Under the pieces are notes generated by a model. That model saw only the letters and a program-made list of their open reading frames with translations. It was not told the DNA's origin and did not search any database. From assembly GCA_037349105.1 (NCBI GenBank), contig JAYJMM010000084.1, forward strand, positions 1,116,001 through 1,180,000: 64,000 nt of DNA. Direction: 5' to 3'. This DNA comes from Limnomonas spitsbergensis. Lineage: Eukaryota; Chlorophyta; Chlorophyceae; Chlamydomonadales. The position numbers and the translations under genes were made by a program. Below, piece after piece: positions 23,401 through 33,500 of this stretch (position 1 is its first letter; every line of letters begins with the position of its first letter).

Positions 23401-26400
23401 CATAAACATGCACACATGCATGCACATAAACATGCACACATGCATGCACATAAAGATGCACACATGCATGCACATAAACATGCACACATGCATGTACATA
23501 AGCATGCACACATGCATGCACATAAACATGCACACATGCATGCACATAAACATGCACACATGCATGCACATAAACATGCACACATGCATGCACATAAACA
23601 TGCACACATGCATGCACATAAACATGCACACATGCATGCACATAAAGATGCACACATGCATGCACATAAACATGCACACATGCATGCACATAAACATGCA
23701 CACATGCATGCACATAAACATGCACACATGCATGCACATAAACATGCACACATGCATGCACATAAACATGCACACATGCATGCACATAAACATGCACACA
23801 TGCATGCACATAAACATGCACACATGCATGCACATAAACATGCACACATGCATGCACATAAACATGCACACATGCATGCACATAAACATGCACACATGCA
23901 TGCACATAAACATGCACACATGCATGCACATAAACATGCACACATGCATGCACATAAACATGCACACATGCATGCACATAAACATGCACACATGCATGCA
24001 CATAAACATGCACACATGCATGCACATAAACATGCACACATGCATGCACATAAACATGCACACATGCATGCACATAAACATGCACACATGCATGCACATA
24101 AACATGCACACATGCATGCACATAAACATGCACACATGCATGCACATAAACATGCACACATGCATGCACATAAACATGCACACATGCATGCACATAAACA
24201 TGCACACATGCATGCACATAAACATGCACACATGCATGCACATAAACATGCACACATGCATGCACATAAACATGCACACATGCATGCACATAAACATGCA
24301 CACATGCATGCACATAAACATGCACACATGCATGCACATAAACATGCACACATGCATGCACATAAACATGCACACATGCATGCACATAAACATGCACACA
24401 TGCATGCACATAAACATGCACACATGCATGCACATAAACATGCACACATGCATGCACATAAACATGCACACATGCATGCACATAAACATGCACACATGCA
24501 TGCACATAAACATGCACACATGCATGCACATAAACATGCACACATGCATGCACATAAACATGCACACATGCATGCAATAAACATGCACACATGCATGCAC
24601 ATAAACATGCAACATGCATGCACATAAACATGCACACATGCATGCACATAAACCATGCACACATGCACTGCACATAAAACATGCCACACATCGATCGCAC
24701 ATAAAACATGCACAACATGATGCCACATAAAACATGCACACTGCATGACATAAACATGCACACATGCTATGTACAGAAAACATGCACACATGCATGTACA
24801 TAAACATGCACACATGCATTTCACATAAAAGTATGCCACACGATGCATGCACTAAAAAAAAGATGCACACATGCATGTACATAAAACTATGCACACATTG
24901 CATTGTACATAAACATGCACACCATGCATGCTACATAAACATGCACACATGCATGCACATAAACATGCACACATGCATGCACATAAACATGCAAACATGC
25001 ATGCACATAAACATGCACGCCATGCATGCACATAAAACATGCACACATGCATGCACAAACCATGCACACATGCATGCACATAAACATGCACACATGACAT
25101 GCATCATAAACATGCACACATGCATGTACATAAACATGCACACATGCATGCACATAAACATGCACACATGCATGCACATAAACATGCACACATGCATGCA
25201 CATAAACATGCCACATGCATGCACATAAACATGCACACATGCATGCCACATAAACATGCACACATGCATGCACATAAACATGCACACATGCATGCACATA
25301 AACATGCACACATTGCATGCCATAAACATGCACACATGCATGCACATAAACATGCACACATGCATGCACATAAACATGCACACATGCATGCACATAAACA
25401 TGCACACATGCATGCACATAAACATGCACACATGCATGCACATAAACATGCACACATGCATGCACATAAACATGCACACATGCATGCACATAAACATGCA
25501 CACATGCATGCACATAAACATGCACACGCACCCACACACACATGCACATGCATGCCCCCCCCTCACACACACCCACACACACATGCACACGCATGCCCCC
25601 CCCTCACACACACCCACACACACATGCACACGCATATATATGCACGTGTCAATTAATGCGCACATGCATTCATGCATAGGCAAGCACCTGCACCTGCGTA
25701 TGCACTCCTTGGCCACTCACTTGCATGCACATGCACATGCTTTCGCACTTGGATGCACAAGCTCTGACACATGCCCTGCCTACACACACACACACACATA
25801 CTTAGGGTTTAGGTCAGGTTAGGATAGCTTAGGGTTTAGGTTCACACACAGATGTCCCCCTGCCTGCATGCCAGGCTGCCCACACACACATTCTACCTTG
25901 CTGCTAACTGCAACTCCGCCATTCATCCATTCGGTTCAAAATAGGTGCGGCCTATTGCACCGGGCGCGGAGAGATCGTGGAGGACGTGGAACCCCCTCTG
26001 CCGCTTTCTACACCGATCTTGCTGGTGCGGTACGGGCAGGGCTGGTGCAGTACAAGCAGGGGTGGTGTTGTTGGTGCGGTACGGGCAGGGCTGGTGCAGT
26101 TCAAGCAGGGCTGGTGTTGCTGGTGTGAAACAGGCAGGGCTGTTGCATGACAAGCAGGGCTGGTGTTGCTGGTGCAGTACGGGCAGGGCTATTGCAGTAC
26201 AAGGAGGGCTGTTGTTGCTGGTGCGGTACGGGCAGGGCTGGTGCAGTTCAAGCAGGGCTGGTGTTGCTGGTGCGGTACGGGCAGGGCTGGTGCAGTACAA
26301 GCAGGGCTGGTGTTGCTGGTGTGGAACAGACAGGGCTATTGCAGTACAAGCAGGGCTGGTGTTGCTGGTGCGGTACGGGCAGGGCTGGTGCAGTACGAGC

Positions 26401-28978
26401 AGGGCTGGTGTTGCTGATGCGGTACCAACAGGGCTGGTTTCGCTCGTGTGTATGGCTGGGTGGTTCCAGACTACCAGGGCACTCAAGGGGAGTTATGATG
26501 GCACGTGCACATGAGGACAGCAATACCTTGTACTTCGGTTGGTTGGTTGCTGGGTGATTGGGTGGGTGGGTGGGAGGGTGGTTTCCCCGGGGAAAACAGG
26601 CTGCCTCTTGCTGCCATGGTGCTCTTTGACCCTTTTCCCCCGTCAGCGTGGCCACGCTCCCTTACTTCAGGTCTTGGACATGCCTTTCACCCTTGCTCTA
26701 AACCTACAGTCTGGGCTGCCATTCTCGTTCCAACCTGGCTGCAGGCCAAGCCTTCCGTTGGCCCGGCCACATTTCGCGCCTTTCAGTCCTTAGGCTGCCC
26801 TAAACTCGTAAAGCTTAAATATTAAAATCTGCCCCTCCTTTATTTTCGCAACCAGGCTGTGCAGTTCGAGCCTCCCGTCGGTCTCGCCACACCTCGCATC
26901 TTCAAGTCCTTAGGCTGCCCTATAATCTTTAACCTTCAACCTTAGAACCTGGCTGTCATTCTTTTCGCAACCTGGCTATACAGGTCAAGCCTCCCATTGG
27001 TCTCGCCACACCTCGCATCTTCAAGTCCCTGGATCTTGGCCGCCGCAGCACGGCCGACCCCCTGGAGCTGCTCAAGGGCCTGTCCGGCTCCGCAACCATG
27101 ACTCAGGAGTTGGCAGTCAACGACTTGGAACAGCCCGCGTTTGACAAGTGAGGCTGCGATCTGAGATCAGGATCTTGAATCTTGAAAGCAGGTGATCATA
27201 ACCTAGGACCTGGCAGTCAGCGACCTTGAGCAGCCCGCGTTTAGAAAGTGATGTCAGGGTGCAGAGATAGGGGCAAGAGAGGCCCCTTTTCCATGGAGAA
27301 ACTTGGAATTCTCAGACTTCAATTGTTAAAATTTCGCCCTCCAGGCAGGTTGGCTCATTAAAACATAGTGTGGGGCCTAAAGAGGGGAAATCCAATATGA
27401 GGCGGACGCACTCACATCCCCAGCCCGTCCTTCCCTTCTTTCCAGTCAATCACTGAAGTAGTTGACACCTTGGGAAGGTCCGGCCAGACTTGTGAAGTGT
27501 CGACGCACTTGAAAAGTGACTCTCGGTAGACTGGAGATTGAGCCGTGTCAGACGCTGAAATCCACTATCGAACTCAAATGTCAATTCTGTCCCCCCTACC
27601 CTTCTATTCAGTCCTGTCAATCCTGCCACTTCAGCCATTTCTGTCTTGTCCACTGTTTGTGCTCATCATGAATATTATGATTTGTGTCATGAATGCTTAC
27701 TGGGTAGGGCTGCTTGTTGTTTAGTATGTACGCGAAGGTCTCTTCGAGGCACACACGAAGAACACCTGGTTTCCCTTGAACCCTCTGGAAGAATTCCACG
27801 TCCAGCTTAATGGACGTGACAGCGCGCCCTAACGGGGGGCCATGACACGAGCATAATATTCATGATGAGCATAAACAGTGGACAAGACAGAAATGGCTAT
27901 TATCGGTAAGAGGGCCTGCCAAAGGCGCTCCTTCGAGGTCATGCCCAAAGCAAAGGATTATGCGCTCGGCATCTGGGTTATGTGTTGGCACCTAGATGCT
28001 CCCGTTCACTCTTTATGAACATCATCGTTGCCGTCATATCATAATACTATATTCGTAACAGCCAAGTACGTCTGGATCCCTATTTGAATACCTCAAAGGT
28101 CAGTCGAATCTCTGGAGGCTTGACCTGACCACTCACTCACCCTCTCACCCGCCGGCCTCCTCTCACCGCCTGCCTCTCTCCCGCCGCAGCCTTCCAGAGC
28201 TGCTGGCGCTCAAGGAGCGGCTACGAGACGAGTCTGGCAGTGGCAACTTCAGCGCAGTGTTCATGACCGGGAGCGGGAGCACGCTGGTGTGCATGGGCGC
28301 GGATGCTACGCCTGCGTTCCTAGCAGAAGAGCAGTACAAGGTGCGTGATGGGCGGTACAAGGAGGGGTGGGGCACAGTGCAGCAACACAATGCCAGGTAT
28401 ACAATGGGGCTTTGCAGCAGGGGAACAAATTGGGGGGGAAGGAGGGGGGCACATGATACAGGGGAACAAATGGGGGGGGGGGGGGAGGGGGGCACATGAT
28501 ACAGGGGGAGGGGTACGGAGCAGCAGTACAAGGTACTTGGTGGGCGGTACAAGTGGGAAAGGGGTAAATATCAGCAGTTCAAGCCCGGTGGTGAGGCGGT
28601 ACGAGGTGGGAGGGATACGGAGGTACATGTGTGGACGTAATTGTGTGGGTGTGGGGAATCAATGTGCAAGCAGATCTTTCACCCAAGTTTTGAACTGTGT
28701 GTGTGTCTGTGTGCTGCTCGCCCGCATTATCTATTTATGTCGCTGGCTTCAATGTTGGGCTGTGTTTGCCTGTGTGCATGTTGAATGCATTACCTTACGG
28801 TATACATTCTTGTATCGATAACCTGTGTGTTTCTGTGTGCCTGTTATGTGCAAGATCGGTGACGTGTGTTCCTGTGGCCTCTTCCTTGCAGGATTTATTC
28901 ATTTCTCCGACCCGGCTGATTGTGAGGCAGCCTGGGGCCTGGTATGTACCTGGGCGGACAGGTGTCTGGAGCCCCTGA
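14428..28978 (+). CDS. ISPE: chloroplast 4-diphosphocytidyl-2-C-methyl-D-erythritol kinase
   Basis: IspE (CMK) is a GHMP kinase that phosphorylates CDP-methylerythritol in the plastid MEP isoprenoid pathway. My model has nine exons: 14428-14610, 16772-16840, 18587-18703, 19254-19329, 19644-19787, 25945-26024, 26984-27147, 28190-28340 and 28892-28978 (1,071 nt, 356 aa, all phases consistent). Residues 1 to about 50 are an Arg/Ser/Thr-rich transit peptide. Then LFSPSKINLFLRV (about 56-68), EDGYHDLASLFH (about 73-84), the ATP loop GAGLGGGSGNAA (149-160), EWSGDIGSDISVFF (about 180-193), AAYCTGRGEIVED (198-210) and the C-terminal GHMP motif MTGSGST (303-309). This is the plant IspE order throughout. 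Intron 1 has a GC donor (AAG then GCAAGT). Intron 5 is over 6 kb because of a 24-bp minisatellite. Length is normal for a plastid IspE. Confidence 0.93.
14640..15720. repeat. tandem repeat of about 177 bp in ISPE intron 1, 5-6 copies
   Basis: Copies share ATCCTCCATGGG.ACGCTTTTCACAGCACTCGGACATCAGCTCTCTC, TTGATTGCTTGCCACAA and GAGGCCCGCATGCTGCC (given here in pieces). CCTCCATGGG-type landmarks fall near 14,650, 14,959, 15,137, 15,313 and 15,604. The minus strand of the first copy is open for about 130 codons, but that frame decays in the other copies. Confidence 0.85.
16446..16895 (+). repeat. echoes of both edges of ISPE exon 2
   Basis: True exon 2 starts GTGCAG/ATCAACCTCTTCC at 16772. Two copies of this acceptor edge lie upstream: TTGCAGATCAACCCCCTCC near 16,447 and ACGCAGGTCAACCTCTTCC near 16,607. 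One copy of the donor edge lies downstream (CTGTTCCACGTAAGGCTG, about 16,876). Telomere-like CCTAAA heptads fill the gaps between copies (16,600-16,720). Confidence 0.85.
18727..18803 (+). repeat. echoes of the ISPE exon 3 donor
   Basis: The true junction ends GTCATCAAG/GTACTTCAACCC at 18703. TCTGGTCATCAAGGTACATC (about 18,745-18,764) and a shorter GCATCAAGGTACCC (about 18,790) repeat it inside the intron. Confidence 0.8.
19330..19545 (+). repeat. purine-rich (GGGAGA)n microsatellite
   Basis: Nearly pure G/A on the plus strand over about 210 bp in ISPE intron 4, between the exon ending at 19329 and the exon starting at 19644. Long homopurine tracts can form triplexes. The open frame across it (Glu/Arg/Gly only) is not a protein. 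Confidence 0.95.
19815..25530. repeat. 24-bp minisatellite of about 5.7 kb in ISPE intron 5
   Basis: The unit is CATGCATGCACATAAACATG plus CACA, about 235 copies. Frequent single-base variants are AAAGATG for AAACATG and CATGTACATA for CATGCACATA. Four of the six frames stay open for 1,500 to 1,765 codons because 24 is a multiple of 3; none is a gene. The array ends in (CA)n and CCCCCCC-containing repeats (25,525-25,640). The alternating purine-pyrimidine and palindromic GCATGC content favours Z-DNA or cruciform structure. It lies between ISPE exons at 19,787 and 25,945, so it is transcribed. Confidence 0.97.
26017..26445 (+). repeat. 49-bp minisatellite built from the ISPE exon 6 donor
   Basis: Exon 6 ends ATCTTGCTG at 26024, followed by the donor GTGCGGTACGGGCAGG. 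This junction (TTGCTGGTGCGGTACGGGCA) is then repeated about eight times at about 49-bp spacing (GTGTTGCTGG at 26114, 26163, 26261, 26310, 26359 and so on). Each copy still holds a potential GT donor. Confidence 0.92.
26731..26916 (+). repeat. two echoes of the ISPE exon 7 start
   Basis: True exon 7 begins ATACAG/GTCAAGCCTCCCATTGG at 26984 and continues CATCTTCAAGTCC. Upstream copies occur at about 26,731-26,795 (CTGCAGGCCAAGCCTTCCG) and 26,848-26,916 (GTGCAGTTCGAGCCTCCCG), each carrying the CAAGTCCTTAGG or CAGTCCTTAGG piece. They keep an AG acceptor. Confidence 0.9.
27204..27252 (+). repeat. echo of the ISPE exon 7 end
   Basis: CTGGCAGTCAGCGACCTTGA plus GCAGCCCGCGTTTAGAAAGTGA repeats the true exon end (TTGGCAGTCAACGACTTGGA ... 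GCGTTTGACAA/GTGA, ending 27147) 95 bp further on. A frame-breaking change makes the copy non-coding. Confidence 0.88.
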
Positions 28979-29350
28979 GGGATCGATCGAGGGGTACCAG
29001 CGCTGTGGCCTTGATGCATCCAGAGGTGGACGGTACGGAGGCCTTGATGCATACAGAGGTGGACAGGCGACTGGAGACCCCCTGGATGGATCCGGCAGTT
29101 GCCACATGTCTGGAGCCTTGGCTTGATTTGTCCATAGGTTGACGGGCGTCTGGACTCTGGAGACCTTGATTGATGTGTCCAGATAGAGGGGGCCGGCGCT
29201 GTAGCCTTGATTCATCCAGAGATGCGCGGTGCGGTGGCCTTGATTCATCCAGCAGTGGCTGTGTGTCTTGGTGAGCCCTTGTATCATTGGCCGGGTTTTG
29301 GGAGCCCTTGATGGATGCAGCAGGGGTCGGGCATCTTGATGAGCCCTTGA
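28341..29350 (+). repeat. echoes of ISPE exons 8 and 9 ends
   Basis: Exon 8 ends GAGCAGTACAAG/GTGCGTGATGG (28340). GGGCGGTACAAGGAGGGG (about 28,351), CAGCAGTACAAGGTAC (about 28,523) and further GCGGTACAAG/GCGGTACGAGGTGGG pieces follow in the intron. After the last exon, 3'-UTR copies of the GGGCGGACAGGTGTCTGGAG end appear as GGTGGACAGGCGACTGGAG (about 29,060) and GACGGGCGTCTGGACTCTGG (about 29,142), mixed with CCTTGATGCATCCAGAGG repeats. Confidence 0.75.
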
Positions 29351-30511
29351 AGCAGGTGGCCCCAGCGATCATCACTGGCCATGCAGGGTTTGCTTGACAG
29401 GTGCCTTTTGGCGTTTACGTGGGCTGTGCAGAAACAAAAACCTCTCATTCTGTGCATGGGTTATCTGAATCAGTGTCTGGGGTGTCAAGTTGTGTGGAGG
29501 GGGAGGGGCGCATAGGGGCCGCGCATCTTGGGGATGTTATCAGGACAATTGAGGGACGTTCTTCATATTTTCGAACAAACGGACATCATGCAGGTTTAAG
29601 ATTTTCTACCATATCCAGTGAGAGGACTAGCAGTGGGATGTGGCCACTGTGGATGGCATGAGTGCTGTGCGCTGCTCTCCTCTTCCTCTCGACCTCTTTC
29701 GATTCTCTGGGGCGTGGAAGGTATACTTTCCACGACTTGTCCCTCAACATTGGGCGCCCTTGTTCCTGCACTCCTCGCACAGGAGGATGGCATGGCAGCA
29801 TGGTCCTGGCTGTGCATGGCACCTGGAGTTGAGCTTAGTCATTTTCTCCCAGCCCCAGCGGGTATGCACCTTACTTAACCTCACATGGGCCGTGTATTCT
29901 ATAGGCTACGATGAATCACGACTGTCCTTTACACGGCGACCTAACAAGTACCATGCGGACACTTCTTCGTGATTAACATGCGGACAGCCAGACACAAGGG
30001 GCATGCGGACAGTCAGGCACATCAGCAAATCATCCTCTATCCTACGTCGAAAAGCTTGGCTGAAGTGGGCCATCAGGCTGCCAGACACTTCAAACCGGTT
30101 GAGGCCCTGCACCCCAGCACTTCGTTTGGGGCCTTCAAATCAGAGCCGATCAGTGGCCCAGGAGTTTGTCCATCGCCTCGGCCTCCGCCTGAAGCCGCAT
30201 CAAGTACTGCGCAAGAAAACACACATATTTAGGGTGGTGCATACCCGCTCCAACCCCAGTATTGAAGGTGGTGCAGGCCCGCTCCAAACAACAGGAACAC
30301 ACGGTTTGACCTAAATTCCATCTCCCGGCAAAATAACATGCTAGGGTATTTCATTTATTTCTCGAAGCCGCATCAAGTCCTGCACAAGAAAACAAAGGAA
30401 TGGACCACAAAATCACATTGTGGCACAGAGGCCTAGGTCGTTTCATTTACTTATTCAAGACGCTTGAAGCAAGCAGGATGCAGTGCAGTTTGCGGTCCTG
30501 TACACGAAAGG
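29351..30511. other. convergent intergenic region, no gene seen
   Basis: The region lies between the 3' ends of ISPE (+) and the gamma-CA-like gene (-). It holds short duplications (GACATGCGGACAG-type repeats near 29,970-30,010; GGTGGTGCA(T/G)(A/G)CCCGCTCCAA near 30,235 and 30,268; CGAAGCCGCATCAAGT.CTGC near 30,190 and 30,365). I see no supported coding sequence. Confidence 0.5.
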
Positions 30512-33500
30512 CTAGATGCTCAGACAGGCATAACACATCCACTTAGTGGTATCATGTGACTTCCCTCCAGGCTTGGCTTGGGAATTTCCCTTCCTTTCCA
30601 TTATTTCGGATACATCCTGCTTGAGGACACACTTCCCCCATACCTCCCCCACACAACTCTTTAAAGCGGAACACTTATCATTCCTTCCAAGCCCATATAC
30701 CCTCCATATATTTGTTGCCCCACGCCCCCTCTTCTTCTCCCTAACACGTATCCAGTCGTTCCCTTCCAAGCCCCCGTACCTTCCAATTCTCTCCCCACCC
30801 TTCCCACATTCTCCCTTGAATCGATCCAGTAATCCTCCTCCAAGCCCCCATACCTTCCCCTCCTCCCCCCACCCCTCCCACCTTCTGCTCCCTGAAGTTG
30901 ATCCAGTTGTACTCTTTGTTTGCCACCTGCTTCTCGCGGTACGCCTCCACCTGCCGCCAGGCAGTACCGTTGGGCAGCTCCTCACGCTGCAGCCGTGCCG
31001 CCACGTTCAAATAATGCTCCGCAGACTCAACGATGACGCGGTCACGCTGCGCACAACAGAGCATATGACAGGAGTTCTGACATGGGTAACGACAGGTTAC
31101 AACGGGTTTCAACAATGGGGGCTTCGACAGAACGACAGAGGTCACGAAAGCAATGAAACCGCACACAATGAAGCCGCGCCGCCATGTTCAAATTATGCTC
31201 TAGGGCATCAACGATGGAGCAATCACGCTGCACACAACGGGAGTCATGACAGGGTTGCGGCAGCACAGCATGGGTCGCACTGCAGCTGCTCCTCAATATG
31301 GAAGTAATGCTCCGCAGCCTCAACGAGGACACCGTCACACAGCACACCATAGGGGTGAAGAAAATGTGGAAGACGAAGCGGTATGGGTCACGCTGCAGCA
31401 GCTCCGAAACATGGAAGCAATGCTCCAAAGCCTCAACAATGAAACGGTCACAATGCGCACGATTCGAGGTTCAGAAAACGTGGAAGACGTAGCGGTATGG
31501 GCCATGCTGCAGCAGCCCTGCAATATTTAAGCAATGCTCCGCATCCTGAACCATGACCTGATCATGCCATGCAGGACAAAGATATGAAGACAAAGATGGA
31601 TAACGAGAAGCAAGCATAGCCGCAGGCTGTGCACCAGGCGTACCCCAGCTCGATGATTGACCCTTTTCCCCTGCTCCGACATGGGCAAAAGCTCAGACGC
31701 GAAACCCTTTTCTTTACCTCCTGGGCCCATGCAACCTAATCCCGATCTGAATCGACAACAAGAGTGCGGGAGCTCACACAATGAACCCCCCTCTGCTCTG
31801 ATATGACATGGATGTCATTTGTCATACCCTGAACTACACCACATGCGAAATTGGCCCTCCAGTAGGTCACAAACAGTCACCAAACTGTCACGATTCCAGA
31901 CTCGAGCCCAATATTTGGAATCGACACACACGCCCCCCCATATCAACTCCCCCCCCCAGAGCGGCTTTACCCCAACTCTCCCTCCCACACAAACTTCCAA
32001 CGCCCTCTCCTTTTTCCTCCCTAGGCGTTTTCTCATCCACCTCCGCGTCCCTCATCTACCCCTCTGGTGCTGCATACCTCGTTTGCCGTTAGCTTGCGGA
32101 TGAATCGGGCCGGGTTCCCGCCCCACAGCTCCCCGGACGGGATGCGCCGGGCGGGCGGTACAACAGAGCCTGGTGCCAGGATGGACTCAGTCTCGATGAT
32201 GGCACCCTCACAGACCACGGAGCGTGCGCCAATCAGAACCTGTTACAGAGTTCAAATATGGGAGGGACGGATCAGCGTGCACCAATCTGCGGTTTGGTGG
32301 AAATGTTCAAAGGCATGTTTCAGGCGCCGGATGGACTCCACAAAGGCGCCCTGGCGGACCACTGATCGCGCACGCCAATCGAGTTGCAGCCTGAACCCTG
32401 AACCCTGAGCAGGCTGACCAAGGCATGCACCTTGGATAAACGTCTAAATACAACTTGCTAGGGCATCCCAGTTCAGACATTGCTGCAAACCTCGAAACCC
32501 TTCATAGGCTGGCGATGGCATGCACCTTGGACTATGTGGGGCTATTCAAGGGTTGAGAGATAACAGATTCCCATCGCTCTCAACGAGCTGGCCGTTGCCC
32601 GCACCTTGGACTCAATGCGACAGGCTCGCAGCACGCTGAAGGGCTCAATGGTCACAAAGTCGGCAATCAGGGTTGCGGGGTTGAGGCCGGTGGGGACGGC
32701 CCTGCAGTCAGAGTTGAGGGTTTAGATTTAAGGTATCAGGGTCAAGGGCTCAACGATCACGTAATCTGCAGTCAGTGTTACAGGGCTGAAGACAGTGGGG
32801 ACGGCCTTGCAAGCAGAGTGAGCGTAGGGGATGTTAGCAGGCGGATACGTGAAGTGCTCATTATGTCAGGACTTGGCTGCAAGTCGGCTACACTCTAGCC
32901 TTCGGCTGGAGGCCCCTGGTGAAGCGTCCACACTGCTGGGGGCCACGCTGCTGCAAGGGCCGCTCCTGGCTTGGTCAAAGTCGGGCCTTTTGAGAGCTGG
33001 CCTTTCGGGAGCTGGCCTTTCGATACCTGGCCTTTTGAAAGCTGACCTTATGGGAGCTGGCCTTTCGGAAGCTGGCCTTTCGAGAGCTGACCTTTTGGGA
33101 GCTGGCCTTTCCAGACCTGGCCTTTTGAGAGCTGACCTTATGGGAGCTGGCCTTTTGAGAGCTGGCCTTTTGAAAGCTGGCCTTTTGAGAGCTGGCCTTT
33201 TGAGAGCTGACCTTATGGGAGCTGGCCTTTTGAGAGCTGGCCTTTTGAAAGCTGGCCTTTTGAGAGCTGACCTTTTGGGAGCTGGCCTTTCCAGACCTGG
33301 CCTTTTGAGAGCTGACCTTATGGGAGCTGGCCTTTTGAGAGCTGGCCTTTTGAAAGCTGACCTTTTGGGAGCTGACCTTATGGGAGCCCGCCAAAGATGG
33401 ATCCATGACAAAGTGAGATATATATAGGAAAGGTGTGATAAAAGATGTATGCAGCCACCTAGGTGGACCTGTTCTGTCTGGACCCGGCATGCACATCCCC

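Noticed and set aside
19606..24903. Open frames of 1,500 to 1,765 codons on both strands (Met-His-Val-Cys, Ala-His-Lys and similar repeats)
   Set aside because: They are the 24-bp minisatellite read in different frames. A unit divisible by 3 without stops stays open by necessity. The array lies in an ISPE intron between two phase-matched exons.
25923..26655. Overlapping 130-190-codon frames rich in Gly-Ala-Val or Pro-Cys
   Set aside because: They arise from the 49-bp repeat of the ISPE exon 6 donor. Only the first 80 bases (25945-26024) are a supported exon.
31246..31530. Plus-strand 94-codon frame (VEDVAVW, NNETVTMRT repeats)
   Set aside because: It is the antisense of four decayed copies of CAL exon 5. 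Its repetitive look reflects those copies.
32831..33427. 198-codon frame resembling a pentapeptide-repeat protein (ADLMGAGLLRAGL)
   Set aside because: It is a 15-bp minisatellite in the intron of the antisense CAL gene; other frames are open too, and the ends have no splice or domain support. A transcript on the plus strand would reopen the question.
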